From NCBI GenBank assembly GCA_947482825.1, contig CANKMT010000014.1:1-64000 (forward strand): a stretch of 64,000 nucleotides of DNA, in the 5' to 3' direction. Every line of letters starts with the position of its first letter. Within the stretch, counting starts at the first letter, position 1. The stretch comes from Betaproteobacteria bacterium. Lineage in GTDB: Bacteria; Pseudomonadota; Gammaproteobacteria; Burkholderiales; SG8-39. The notes under the pieces were generated by a model. It ran no database searches, was not told the origin of the DNA, and saw only the letters and a list, made by a program, of their open reading frames with translations. The position numbers and the translations under genes were made by a program. This document shows positions 9,325 through 17,849 of the stretch, one piece after another.

Positions 9325-10668
9325 ATGAAAACCATGAATTTCGCGCCGAAGATTGCCTTAGCACTGCTTGCCGCCGCTGCCGCTTTCACGATGAGTGGTT
9401 GCGGCGAGGAAAAGAAACCCGAGCCCGTGAAGAAAGCCGAAGCGCCCCCGCCGCCGTCGATCGAGATCAAGATCGGCCACGTCGGCCCGATGACCGGCGG
9501 GATCGCGCATTTGGGCAAGGACAACGAGAACGGCGCGCGCCTGGCCGTCGAGGAAGCCAACGCGGCCAAGATCAAGATCGACGGCAAAGACGCCAAGTTC
9601 GTGTTCGTCGGCGAAGACGACCAGGCCGACCCGAAAGTCGGCACGACGGTCGCGCAGAAGCTGGTCGATGCCAAGGTGGCCGGCGTGGTCGGGCACCTGA
9701 ACTCGGGCACCTCGATTCCGGCCTCGGCGATCTACAACCAGGCGAATATTCCGGTGATTTCGGGGGCGGCGACCAATCCCAAGCTCACCGAGCAGGGTTT
9801 CAAGAACCAGTTTCGCGTGGTTGGCCGTGACGACCAGCAGGGTCCCGCCATCGCCAGCTATATGGCCGGCGATGCCAAGCCCAAGACGGTCGCAATCATC
9901 GATGACGCGACGGCCTATGGCGAGGGCCTCGCCAATGAAGTCGAGAAAACGCTGGCTGCGGCGAAGATCAAGGTTTTGCCGCGCGAAAAAGGCACCGACA
10001 AGACCACCGACTGGAAAGCCATCCTCACCAAGCTCAAGGGCAAGAAGCCGGATGCGGTGTTCTACGGCGGCATGGACGCCAGCGGCGGCCCGCTCGTAAA
10101 GCAGGCGCGCGAACTGGGCATCAAGGTCGTCTTCGCGTTCGGCGATGGTGCGTGCACGGATGAAATGGCCAAGCTCGCGGGCGACGCGGCCGAAGGGCTG
10201 CTCTGCTCGCAGGCCGGGCTTCCGGTCGCCGCGGCGGACAAGAAATTCCTCGATAACTACAAGAAAAAGTTCAATGCCGACCCGATCCTCTATGCGCCGT
10301 TTACTTATGACGCGGCGAACCTGCTGATCGAGGCGATGAAAAAAGCCAACTCGCCAGACCCGGCCAAGTACCTGCCCGAACTCACCAAGATCGACTACAA
10401 GGGCGCAACCGGCCAGATTGCCTTCGACGACAAAGGCGACCGCAAAGACGCAGAGATGACGATCTTCACCATGAAGGCCGGCAAGATCACGCCGGTCGCG
10501 GTGATCAAGGGCGGCAAGACGACGCCGATCGCTGATTTCATCGCGGCCATGTCGCCGGCGGCACCGGCGGCCGCCCCTGCTCCGGCCGCCCCCGCCCCGG
10601 CGGCCGAAGCCGCCAAGGCCCCCGAGGCCGCGAAGGAAGCCCCGAAGGCGGAAGCAGCGAAGAAGTAA
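9325..10668 (+). CDS. livK: Branched-chain amino acid-type ABC transporter substrate-binding lipoprotein
   Basis: This LivJ/LivK-type periplasmic receptor (447 residues) delivers a ligand to the LivHM permease encoded next. A lipobox (Met-Ser-Gly-Cys26) makes it a lipoprotein, followed by a Lys/Pro-rich linker and the type 1 periplasmic-binding fold starting Ile-Lys-Ile-Gly-His-Val-Gly-Pro-Met-Thr-Gly. The last 40 residues are an Ala/Pro/Lys tail that is not part of the fold. The ligand may be an amino acid or, given the aromatic genes downstream, an aromatic acid. A terminator separates it from livH, so the receptor can be made in excess of the permease. Confidence 0.92.
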   Translation: MKTMNFAPKIALALLAAAAAFTMSGCGEEKKPEPVKKAEAPPPPSIEIKIGHVGPMTGGIAHLGKDNENGARLAVEEANAAKIKIDGKDAKFVFVGEDDQADPKVGTTVAQKLVDAKVAGVVGHLNSGTSIPASAIYNQANIPVISGAATNPKLTEQGFKNQFRVVGRDDQQGPAIASYMAGDAKPKTVAIIDDATAYGEGLANEVEKTLAAAKIKVLPREKGTDKTTDWKAILTKLKGKKPDAVFYGGMDASGGPLVKQARELGIKVVFAFGDGACTDEMAKLAGDAAEGLLCSQAGLPVAAADKKFLDNYKKKFNADPILYAPFTYDAANLLIEAMKKANSPDPAKYLPELTKIDYKGATGQIAFDDKGDRKDAEMTIFTMKAGKITPVAVIKGGKTTPIADFIAAMSPAAPAAAPAPAAPAPAAEAAKAPEAAKEAPKAEAAKK

Positions 10669-10689
10669 GGCGATTGGCGTTGATCGAAA

Positions 10690-10714
10690 ACGGCACCTTC
10701 GGGTGCCGTTTTTG
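10690..10714 (+). terminator. Intra-operon terminator between livK and livH
   Basis: ACGGCACC-TTCG-GGTGCCGTTTTT is a compact stem with a stable TTCG tetraloop and a T-run. Partial read-through would explain lower livHMGF than livK expression. Confidence 0.88.
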
Positions 10715-10747
10715 CTTTGGCCCGTCCTTTGCTAGGCTTCCCCGCTA

Positions 10748-11671
10748 ATGGACATCTTCCTCCAGCAGTTGATCAACGGCCTCACGCTCGGCAGCGTGTA
10801 TGCGGTCGTGGCGCTGGGCTACACGATGGTCTACGGCATCATCCAGTTGATCAATTTCGCGCACGGCGAACTGGTCATGATCGGTGCGATGGTGGCCTTC
10901 ACGCTGATCGGCGTGCTGGTGCCCGCCGGGATGAATCCATTAGTCATCGTGTTGCTGGCCACGGCCTGCGCCATCCCGGTCTGCATGCTGATCGGATATG
11001 CAATGGAACGGCTCGCGTACCGGCCGCTGCGCCGCGCACCGCGCCTGGCTCCGCTGATCACGGCCATCGGCGTGTCGATCATCCTGCAGCACCTCGCGCT
11101 GCTGGTGTGGAGCCGCAACAACCTCGCCTTCCCGCAGATCATCAAGACCGTGTCCTACCACATCGGCGGCGCGACGATCACCAATGTGCAGATCGCGATC
11201 ATGGTGATGTCGGTGGTGATGATGGCCGGGCTCGCGCTGCTCGTGTATCGCACGCGCCTGGGGACCGCGATGCGCGCGACCGCGCAGAACGCGCAAGTGG
11301 CCGGCCTGATGGGGATCGACATCAATCGAATGATCGCCGTCACGTTCGTGCTCGGCGCCGCGCTCGCGGCGGTGGCCGGCGTGATGGTGGGCAGTTACTA
11401 CGGCATTGCGCACTACCAGATGGGCGCGCTGCTCGGCATGAAGGCCTTCGCGGCGGCGGTGCTCGGCGGCATCGGCAATCTGCCGGGCGCGATGCTGGGC
11501 GGGTTGACGCTGGGCGTGGTCGAAGCACTCGGCGCCGGATACATAGGCGACCTGACCGGCAACGTGTTCGGCAGCAACTACCAGGATGTGTTCGCCTTTC
11601 TCGTGCTGATCACGGTGCTCGTCTTCAGACCTTCGGGGCTGCTTGGCGAAAGGGTGGGCGACCGGGCATGA
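10748..11671 (+). CDS. livH: ABC transporter permease LivH
   Basis: The 307-residue integral membrane protein carries the LivH N-terminal pattern Leu-Ile-Asn-Gly-Leu-x-Leu-Gly-Ser-Val-Tyr-Ala and Asn-Phe-Ala-His-Gly-Glu, with about eight hydrophobic segments. With LivM it forms the translocation pore of a high-affinity amino acid or aromatic-acid importer. Its stop overlaps the livM start (ATGA). Confidence 0.96.
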   Translation: MDIFLQQLINGLTLGSVYAVVALGYTMVYGIIQLINFAHGELVMIGAMVAFTLIGVLVPAGMNPLVIVLLATACAIPVCMLIGYAMERLAYRPLRRAPRLAPLITAIGVSIILQHLALLVWSRNNLAFPQIIKTVSYHIGGATITNVQIAIMVMSVVMMAGLALLVYRTRLGTAMRATAQNAQVAGLMGIDINRMIAVTFVLGAALAAVAGVMVGSYYGIAHYQMGALLGMKAFAAAVLGGIGNLPGAMLGGLTLGVVEALGAGYIGDLTGNVFGSNYQDVFAFLVLITVLVFRPSGLLGERVGDRA

Positions 11672-12735
11672 GTTTCCTGAGCAGCAACCCGAAAACGAGG
11701 TGGGCTGCAGTGGCATTGATCGGCATTGTCCTGGTCGCGCTGCCCTTCGCGCTTTCGCAGGCGGGCACCGCGTGGGTCAGGATCACCAACCTCGCGATCC
11801 TTTTCACGCTGCTGGCGCTCGGGCTGAACATCGTGGTCGGCTTCGCCGGCCTGCTTGATCTGGGCTATGTCGCGTTCTATGCCGTCGGTGCTTACGCGTA
11901 TGCGCTGCTCGCCTCGCCGCACTTCGGGTTGCACTTGCCTTTCTGGGTGATCCTGCCGATCGGCGCGGCGGTCGCAGCTTTGTTCGGTGTCTTGCTGGGC
12001 GCACCGACGCTGAAACTGCGCGGCGACTACCTCGCCATCGTGACGCTCGGTTTTGGCGAGATCGTGCGCATTTTTCTCAACAACCTCGCGCGGCCGGTCA
12101 ACATCACCAACGGGCCGCAGGGCATCACGGGCATCGACCCGTTCTCGATCAGCGGGGTGAGTTTCGCGAAGACCGATACCTTCATGGGCGCGATGATCAG
12201 CGGCCCGATGAAGTACTACTGGTTCCTGCTGGTCGTGCTGGTCGCGGTGATCGCGATCAATCTGCGCCTGCAGAATTCGCGCATCGGCCGCGCCTGGGAA
12301 GCCGTGCGCGAGGACGAGACCGCCGCGCGCGCGATGGGTATCGACACCACGCAGATCAAGCTGCTCGCTTTCGCAATGGGCGCTTCGTTCGGCGGGATCG
12401 CGGGCGGCCTGTTCGCCGCGATCCAGGGCTTCATCTCGCCCGAGAGCTTCGTGCTGGTCGAGTCGATCATGGTGGTGGCGATGGTCGTGCTCGGTGGCAT
12501 GGGCAACATCTGGGGGGTGATCCTCGGCGCGCTGCTGCTGTCCTTCGTGCCGGAGATCCTGCGCTACACGGTCGAGCCGCTGCAGAAGGCGGTATTCGGC
12601 AGGATGATCGTCGAGCCCGAGGTGCTGCGCATGCTGATCTTCGGCTTTGCGCTGGTGCTCGTGATGCTGTTCCGTCCCGCGGGCCTGCTGCCCTCCGCAG
12701 TAAGGAAACGCGAACTGGCGGAGCGAAAAGCATGA
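11668..12735 (+). CDS. livM: ABC transporter permease LivM
   Basis: The 355-residue protein has the LivM pattern Gly-Leu-Asn-Ile-Val-Val-Gly-Phe-Ala-Gly-Leu-Leu-Asp-Leu-Gly and the cytoplasmic ATPase-coupling loop around Arg-x-Gly-Arg-Ala-Trp-x-Ala-Val-Arg-Glu-Asp-Glu-x-Ala-Ala. It starts at the ATG overlapping the livH stop; the frame is open further upstream but that part is antisense-like noise. It overlaps livG by four bases. Confidence 0.96.
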   Translation: MSFLSSNPKTRWAAVALIGIVLVALPFALSQAGTAWVRITNLAILFTLLALGLNIVVGFAGLLDLGYVAFYAVGAYAYALLASPHFGLHLPFWVILPIGAAVAALFGVLLGAPTLKLRGDYLAIVTLGFGEIVRIFLNNLARPVNITNGPQGITGIDPFSISGVSFAKTDTFMGAMISGPMKYYWFLLVVLVAVIAINLRLQNSRIGRAWEAVREDETAARAMGIDTTQIKLLAFAMGASFGGIAGGLFAAIQGFISPESFVLVESIMVVAMVVLGGMGNIWGVILGALLLSFVPEILRYTVEPLQKAVFGRMIVEPEVLRMLIFGFALVLVMLFRPAGLLPSAVRKRELAERKA

Positions 12736-13505
12736 GCAACGGCGGCGTACTGATCGAAGCCCAAGGCATTGGGAAGCGTTTCGGCGGCGTGCAGGCGCTG
12801 GGAGGTGTGGACTTCAACATTCTCGCAGGCGAGATCTACGGCCTCATCGGCCCCAACGGTGCCGGCAAGACCACGCTCTTCAATGTGCTCACCGGCATCT
12901 ATGCGCCCGACGCCGGGCGATTCAGTTTTCGTGGCCGGGACATCACCGGCCTCAAGTCGCACGAGGTTGCCGCAGCGGGCATCGCAAGGACCTTCCAGAA
13001 CATTCGCCTGTTCGCGAACCTGTCGGCGCTCGAGAACGTCATGATCGGCCGCCATGTGCGCACGCGGGCCGGAGTGATCGGGGCCGTGCTGCGCGACCGC
13101 GGCACGCTTGCCGAGGAAGCGGCCATCCAGGCGCGGGCGATCGAACTGCTCGAATACGTCGGCATCGCTTCGCGCGCCAACGACGCCTCCGGCAGCCTGC
13201 CGTATGGCGACCAGCGGCGGCTCGAGATCGCTAGGGCCCTGGCCACCGACCCGAAGCTGTTGGCCCTCGATGAGCCGGCGGCCGGCATGAATGCTTCCGA
13301 AACGGTCGCGCTGCGCAAACTTCTGGAACGCATCCGCGACGATGGCACCACCATCCTGCTGATCGAGCACGACATGAAGCTGGTCATGAAAGTCTGCGAT
13401 CGCGTGCTGGTGCTCGACTACGGCGAGCGGATCGCCGAGGGCGCCCCTGCAGACGTACAAAAGGATCCGAAAGTCATCGAAGCCTACCTTGGGGCGCCGG
13501 CATGA
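12732..13505 (+). CDS. livG: ABC transporter ATP-binding protein LivG
   Basis: This 257-residue ATPase has Walker A Gly-Pro-Asn-Gly-Ala-Gly-Lys-Thr-Thr near residue 36, a Gly-Asp-Gln-Arg-Arg variant ABC signature region, Walker B Leu-Ala-Leu-Asp-Glu-Pro and the LivG C-terminal extension ending in Val-Ile-Glu-Ala-Tyr-Leu-Gly. It energises the LivHM pore together with LivF. ATGA overlaps at both ends imply translational coupling. Confidence 0.96.
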   Translation: MSNGGVLIEAQGIGKRFGGVQALGGVDFNILAGEIYGLIGPNGAGKTTLFNVLTGIYAPDAGRFSFRGRDITGLKSHEVAAAGIARTFQNIRLFANLSALENVMIGRHVRTRAGVIGAVLRDRGTLAEEAAIQARAIELLEYVGIASRANDASGSLPYGDQRRLEIARALATDPKLLALDEPAAGMNASETVALRKLLERIRDDGTTILLIEHDMKLVMKVCDRVLVLDYGERIAEGAPADVQKDPKVIEAYLGAPA

Positions 13506-14221
13506 GCCTGCTCGAAGTCAAAGGCCTCGAGGTGCGCTACGGCGGCATCCGCGCGGTGAAGGGCGTCGACCTTGCGGTGGGCGAAGGCGAGCTGGTCTGC
13601 CTGATCGGCGCGAATGGCGCTGGCAAGACGAGCATCCTCAAGGCGCTTTGCGGCATGCAGCCCTCCGCGGCGGGTACGGTGAGCTACGCGGGCAAACCGA
13701 TCAACGGCGTCCCGTCATTCAGGCTGGTGCGCGATGGCCTCGTGCTGGTTCCCGAAGGGCGCGGCATCTTCGGGCAACTGACGGTGGCCGAGAACCTTGC
13801 GATGGGCGCCTTCGCACGCAATGACTCAGGCGAGGTGGCGCGCGACCTGAAAAGGATGCAGGGCCTGTTTCCGCGCCTGGCCGAGCGCAGTGGCCAGTCG
13901 GCCGGCACGCTGTCGGGCGGCGAGCAGCAGATGCTCGCGCTCGGGCGTGCCTTGATGAGCAAGCCCAGGCTCCTCCTGCTCGACGAGCCGAGCATGGGCC
14001 TCGCGCCGCTGATGGTCGCGAAGATATTCGAGGTTGTGCGCCGGATTGCTTCCGAGGGCGTGACGATCCTGCTGGTCGAGCAGAATGCCCGCATGGCGCT
14101 TGAAGCCGCGAGCCGTGCGTACGTGATGGAGTCGGGGTCGATTACGCTGGCAGGCGATGCGAAGGACCTGCTGGCCGATCCGCGCGTGCGGGAAGCTTAC
14201 CTGGGCGAAGAAGCGGCCTAA
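13502..14221 (+). CDS. livF: ABC transporter ATP-binding protein LivF
   Basis: The 239-residue second ATPase has Walker A Gly-Ala-Asn-Gly-Ala-Gly-Lys-Thr-Ser, the signature Leu-Ser-Gly-Gly-Glu-Gln-Gln-Met and Walker B Leu-Leu-Leu-Leu-Asp-Glu-Pro-Ser. The LivF-typical Val-Pro-Glu-Gly-Arg-x-Ile-Phe motif is present. It closes the transporter part of the unit; an extradiol dioxygenase gene follows after 34 bases on the same strand. Confidence 0.96.
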   Translation: MSLLEVKGLEVRYGGIRAVKGVDLAVGEGELVCLIGANGAGKTSILKALCGMQPSAAGTVSYAGKPINGVPSFRLVRDGLVLVPEGRGIFGQLTVAENLAMGAFARNDSGEVARDLKRMQGLFPRLAERSGQSAGTLSGGEQQMLALGRALMSKPRLLLLDEPSMGLAPLMVAKIFEVVRRIASEGVTILLVEQNARMALEAASRAYVMESGSITLAGDAKDLLADPRVREAYLGEEAA

Positions 14222-14255
14222 CGAATTGGCCCCCCGAATCGGAGAGAATGCCGTC

Positions 14256-15161
14256 ATGAACCGACCCCTCGTATCCGGCTTGCGTAGTGCCGAAATCGGC
14301 GTGCCCGATGTCGCTGCCGCCGAGAAGTTCTATACCGACACCTGGCTGCTTAGCGTAGCGGCGCGCACTGCGTCTACGGTGTATCTGCGAGGCACCGGCG
14401 CGGCGCACCACCTGTTGTCCCTCACGCAAAGCGAACAACCGCAGATGCTGGCGGTGACGCTCAACAGCGCCTCACGCAAAGAGATCGACGCCCTGGCCGA
14501 ATCGGTGCCGGCTCACGGCGGAAGTATCCTTCGCGCGCCCGGCCCGATCGACGAACCCTGCGGAGGCTACGGCCTCACCTTCAATGACCCGCAGGGCCGC
14601 ATCCTCCGTGCCGTCTGCGAAGACGCGCGCCACGCCGACGCGGCAGTCGTGCGTGATCGTCCCGAGCGCCTCGCCCACGTGGTCATGAACAGCCGCGACA
14701 CGCCGGCGGCGCAGGCCTTCTATGAGAATGCGCTTGGCTTCAAGCTTTCCGACCGCACGCGCATCATGGCCTTCATGCGCTGCTGCTCCGACCACCACAG
14801 CATTGCGTTTGCCGATGCGGACAACGATTGCCTCAACCACATCGCCTTCGTGATGCTCGACCTCGATTCGGTGATGCGTGGTGGTGGTCGCCTCAAGGAA
14901 GCGGGCTATCCAATCGAGTGGGGACCGGGCCGTCATGGCCCCGGCAACAACCTGTTCAATTATTTTCTCGGGCCGTCCGGCTTCGCAATCGAGTACACGG
15001 CCGAGGTCTCGCAGGTGGACGACAGCTACCGTACCGGGATGCCGGAGGACTGGAAGTGGCCGCCGGGGCGCATCGACCATTGGGGGATCGCAGCCGGGCC
15101 GAGTGCCGACCTCAAAGCGGCGCAACGTCAGATTCGCTTCGCGAGCGCGCCCAAGGCTTGA
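14256..15161 (+). CDS. Extradiol ring-cleavage dioxygenase (two-domain VOC family)
   Basis: The 301-residue protein has two vicinal-oxygen-chelate modules like catechol and 2,3-dihydroxybiphenyl dioxygenases. The second carries the Fe(II) triad His141, His195 and Glu246 plus catalytic His181 and Tyr247, at spacings close to the biphenyl-diol enzyme. It should open a catecholic ring next to a hydroxyl group (meta cleavage). Its stop overlaps the TTG start of the FAD hydroxylase, which would make the catechol-type substrate. The exact aromatic compound is unknown. Confidence 0.85.
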   Translation: MNRPLVSGLRSAEIGVPDVAAAEKFYTDTWLLSVAARTASTVYLRGTGAAHHLLSLTQSEQPQMLAVTLNSASRKEIDALAESVPAHGGSILRAPGPIDEPCGGYGLTFNDPQGRILRAVCEDARHADAAVVRDRPERLAHVVMNSRDTPAAQAFYENALGFKLSDRTRIMAFMRCCSDHHSIAFADADNDCLNHIAFVMLDLDSVMRGGGRLKEAGYPIEWGPGRHGPGNNLFNYFLGPSGFAIEYTAEVSQVDDSYRTGMPEDWKWPPGRIDHWGIAAGPSADLKAAQRQIRFASAPKA

Positions 15162-16687
15162 GCGCGGATTTCGACGTTGCGATTGTCGGCTTCGGGCCGG
15201 CCGGCGCTACCCTCGCCTGCCTGCTCGGCGCGAAAGGCCTGCGCACGTTTGTCGTCGACCGGCTCACCGGGGTCTACGACAAGCCGCGCGCCTTCGCGAT
15301 GGATCACGAGATCATGCGCGTGTTCCAGAATATCGAGCTGGCCGAGGCGCTCGCGCCGCATGTTGCGCCCTTCTCGGCCTCGGAGCATTACGGGGCGAAC
15401 GGCCAGTTGATCCGCCGCCTCACGATGGTCGATCCGCCGTACCCGTTGGGCTGGACGCCTTCGATGGTGTTTCGCCAGCCGCCGCTGGAGGCCGCGTTGC
15501 GCGAGAAGGCGCGCGAAACGCCCGGCGTGGTCGTCTCGCTCGGCGAAGAGCTGGTGTCTCTTGCCCAGGACAAAGGCAAGGTGACGTTGTCGCTGCAGCG
15601 GGACGGCGGAACGCGGGAGATTACCGCGCGCTACGTCGTCGGTTGCGACGGCGCCTCGAGCACCGTGCGGCGTATCCTCGGCATCAAGCATGAAGACCTC
15701 GGCTTCGACGAGCCCTGGCTGGTGGTCGACGTGGGGGTCAACGCCGGGGGCGCGGCCAAATGCCCTGCGACCAGCGCCCAGTTCTGCGAACCATCACGAC
15801 CGACCACCTTCCTGATCGGCGTGGGCGAGCACCGTCGCTGGGAAATCATGCTCTTGCCCGGGGAGTCGCCGCAGGAGGTCGAGAACGACGCAGCCGTGTG
15901 GAAACTTCTGTCGCGTTGGCTGACACCGCAGGATGGCACGCTGTGGCGCCGCGCGAGTTACCGCTTCCATGCGCTGGTGGCCAGCCGTTGGCGCGAGGGC
16001 CGGGTGTTTCTTGCCGGCGACGCGGCGCACCAGCAGCCGCCTTTCCTCGGGCAGGGCATGTGCCAGGGTATCCGCGATGTGGCCAACCTGGCATGGAAAC
16101 TTGCGGCCGTGCTGCAAGGCCGTGCCGGTGATGCCCTGCTCGACACTTATGGCGCGGAACGCAGTTCGCACGTCAAACGCCTCACCGCCACCATCGAGCA
16201 CATCGGCCGCAATATCTGCGAGCGAGACCCCGAGAAGGCGCGCATACGCGATGCCGACCTGATCGCGCTAGCCGGCGGCAGCGTGAAAAGCGTTCCCCGC
16301 CAGGACCTGATTCCGCCGCTCGACTGCGGGCTGCTCGTGCCGCAGGCCGCCGCAGGCACGCTGTTTCCGCAACCCCGCGTAACGGTCCAAGGCAAGAAAG
16401 TGTTGCTCGACGACATCGCCGGCAATGGCTTGCGATGGGTGCTCGGTGCCCAAGCCGATGCCGGCCGGGTCGCTGCGCTCGAGGCTGTCAGGCTATCCGG
16501 CGCCCGGATCGTGCAAGTTGGCGGCGAAGGCTGGCCGGAAGCCGACGGGATCGTCGCCGGTTGGTTCACCCGGCATGGCGCGATCGCAGCGCTGGTACGC
16601 CCGGATCATTACGTTTACGGAGTGGCTTCCACGCTCGAAGGGATCAACGCGCTCGCGACGTCTTTCGATGCCGCGTGCCGCATTTGA
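15158..16687 (+). CDS. FAD-dependent aromatic hydroxylase (MhpA/PheA-like)
   Basis: This 509-residue class A flavoprotein monooxygenase has the FAD motif Gly-Phe-Gly-Pro-Ala-Gly at residues 11-16, the Cys-Asp-Gly-Ala-Ser-Ser-x-Val-Arg NAD(P)H/FAD motif near 165 and Phe-Leu-Ala-Gly-Asp-Ala-Ala-His near 285. It resembles 3-(3-hydroxyphenyl)propionate and resorcinol hydroxylases and probably inserts an ortho hydroxyl into a phenolic acid. The start is TTG at 15158-15160, sharing a TTGA overlap with the dioxygenase stop; no nearby ATG fits the conserved N-terminus. Confidence 0.88.
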   Translation: MSADFDVAIVGFGPAGATLACLLGAKGLRTFVVDRLTGVYDKPRAFAMDHEIMRVFQNIELAEALAPHVAPFSASEHYGANGQLIRRLTMVDPPYPLGWTPSMVFRQPPLEAALREKARETPGVVVSLGEELVSLAQDKGKVTLSLQRDGGTREITARYVVGCDGASSTVRRILGIKHEDLGFDEPWLVVDVGVNAGGAAKCPATSAQFCEPSRPTTFLIGVGEHRRWEIMLLPGESPQEVENDAAVWKLLSRWLTPQDGTLWRRASYRFHALVASRWREGRVFLAGDAAHQQPPFLGQGMCQGIRDVANLAWKLAAVLQGRAGDALLDTYGAERSSHVKRLTATIEHIGRNICERDPEKARIRDADLIALAGGSVKSVPRQDLIPPLDCGLLVPQAAAGTLFPQPRVTVQGKKVLLDDIAGNGLRWVLGAQADAGRVAALEAVRLSGARIVQVGGEGWPEADGIVAGWFTRHGAIAALVRPDHYVYGVASTLEGINALATSFDAACRI

Positions 16688-16774
16688 AATTACCGTCCTG
16701 AATGTACCGGTAACGACAAAAATTTCCGCTACGAGCCAATATTGGCGCGGGGTCCAGGAAAAATTGTCTTGAAA

Positions 16775-17806
16775 TCAGGCGCGGCCGGCGTGCTCCGTGC
16801 GCAGGATCTTCGCCGCCGCGACCATCGAGCGCAGCTTGCCATCGGCCACGATCCGCGGCAGGTATTTCATGCCGCAGTCGGGCGCGAGGATCACGTCCTC
16901 GGGCTTCATGTAGCGCAGCGCCTTGCGGATCCGCTCCGCGATCACCTCGGGCGTCTCTACCGTGAGGTCCAACAGGTCGACGCAGCCGACCATGATCTGC
17001 TTGCCGGGCAGCGTTTCGAGGACCTTGCAATCGAGCCTCGACTGCGCCGTCTCAATGGAGATCTGGTTGCAGCGGCAGCCGGCCAGTTCGGGCAGGAAGG
17101 AGTAGCCCGACGGGCGCGCGTGGATGATGGCCGCATAGCCGAAGCAGATGTGCAGCGCCGTCGTGCCCGTGATGCCTTCGAGCGCGCGATTGGTCGCGGC
17201 CAGTCCGAACTCGCGCGCTTTCTCCGGCCGTGCCTGCATGTACGGCTCGTCGACCTGCACGATGTCGGCGCCCGCCGCGAAAAGGTCCCGGATTTCCTCG
17301 TTGACGGCGACCGCGTAGTCCATCGCGCATTCGGCGTCGCTCTTGTAGAAATCGTTCTGCGCCTGCTGGCTCATCGTGAACGGGCCGGGTACGGTGATCT
17401 TCACCTTGCGCGTCGTGTGCGCCTTGAGGAACTTGAGGTCTTCGACTTCCACCGCGTGTTTCCGGCGAATGCGGCCGGTGACGCGGGGCACCGGGTTTGG
17501 ATGCCCCGAACGGTCGAGCGCGGTGCCAGGATTGTCGATGTCCACGCCTTCGAGCGCGGTGGCGAAGCGGTTGGAATAACTTTCGCGCCGGATCTCGCCG
17601 TCGGTGAGGATGTCCAGGCCAATCTCCTCCTGTGCGCGGATCGCCACCAGCGTGGCGTCGTCTTGCGCCTCGGCGAGGTACTGCTCCGGGATGCGCCACA
17701 ACTCCTTTGCGCGTACCCGCGGCGGAAAACGGCCGGCGAGTTTCTTGCGATCGATCAGCCACTCGGGCTGCGGGTAACTGCCGACCAACGTGGTGGGGAA
17801 GAGCAT
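16775..17806 (-). CDS. Core-type MetE-like (cobalamin-independent methionine synthase fold) methyltransferase
   Basis: The 343-residue protein is only the catalytic (C-terminal) barrel of MetE, lacking the N-terminal domain of the ~750-residue enzyme. Zinc ligands are retained: His219-x-Cys221, Glu252 and Cys311 (Asp-Cys-Gly-Met-Lys). The N-terminus Thr-Thr-x-Val-Gly-Ser-Tyr-Pro is typical. Such short forms may transfer methyl groups to homocysteine or another thiol using an unknown donor; many sit in catabolic clusters. It is divergent from a Bug receptor with 43 bases between starts. Confidence 0.82.
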   Translation of the reverse strand: MLFPTTLVGSYPQPEWLIDRKKLAGRFPPRVRAKELWRIPEQYLAEAQDDATLVAIRAQEEIGLDILTDGEIRRESYSNRFATALEGVDIDNPGTALDRSGHPNPVPRVTGRIRRKHAVEVEDLKFLKAHTTRKVKITVPGPFTMSQQAQNDFYKSDAECAMDYAVAVNEEIRDLFAAGADIVQVDEPYMQARPEKAREFGLAATNRALEGITGTTALHICFGYAAIIHARPSGYSFLPELAGCRCNQISIETAQSRLDCKVLETLPGKQIMVGCVDLLDLTVETPEVIAERIRKALRYMKPEDVILAPDCGMKYLPRIVADGKLRSMVAAAKILRTEHAGRA

Positions 17807-17849
17807 CAGCCGAGACTAGCAGGGCGTGCGCACGTGGGCAATCCGTGCT

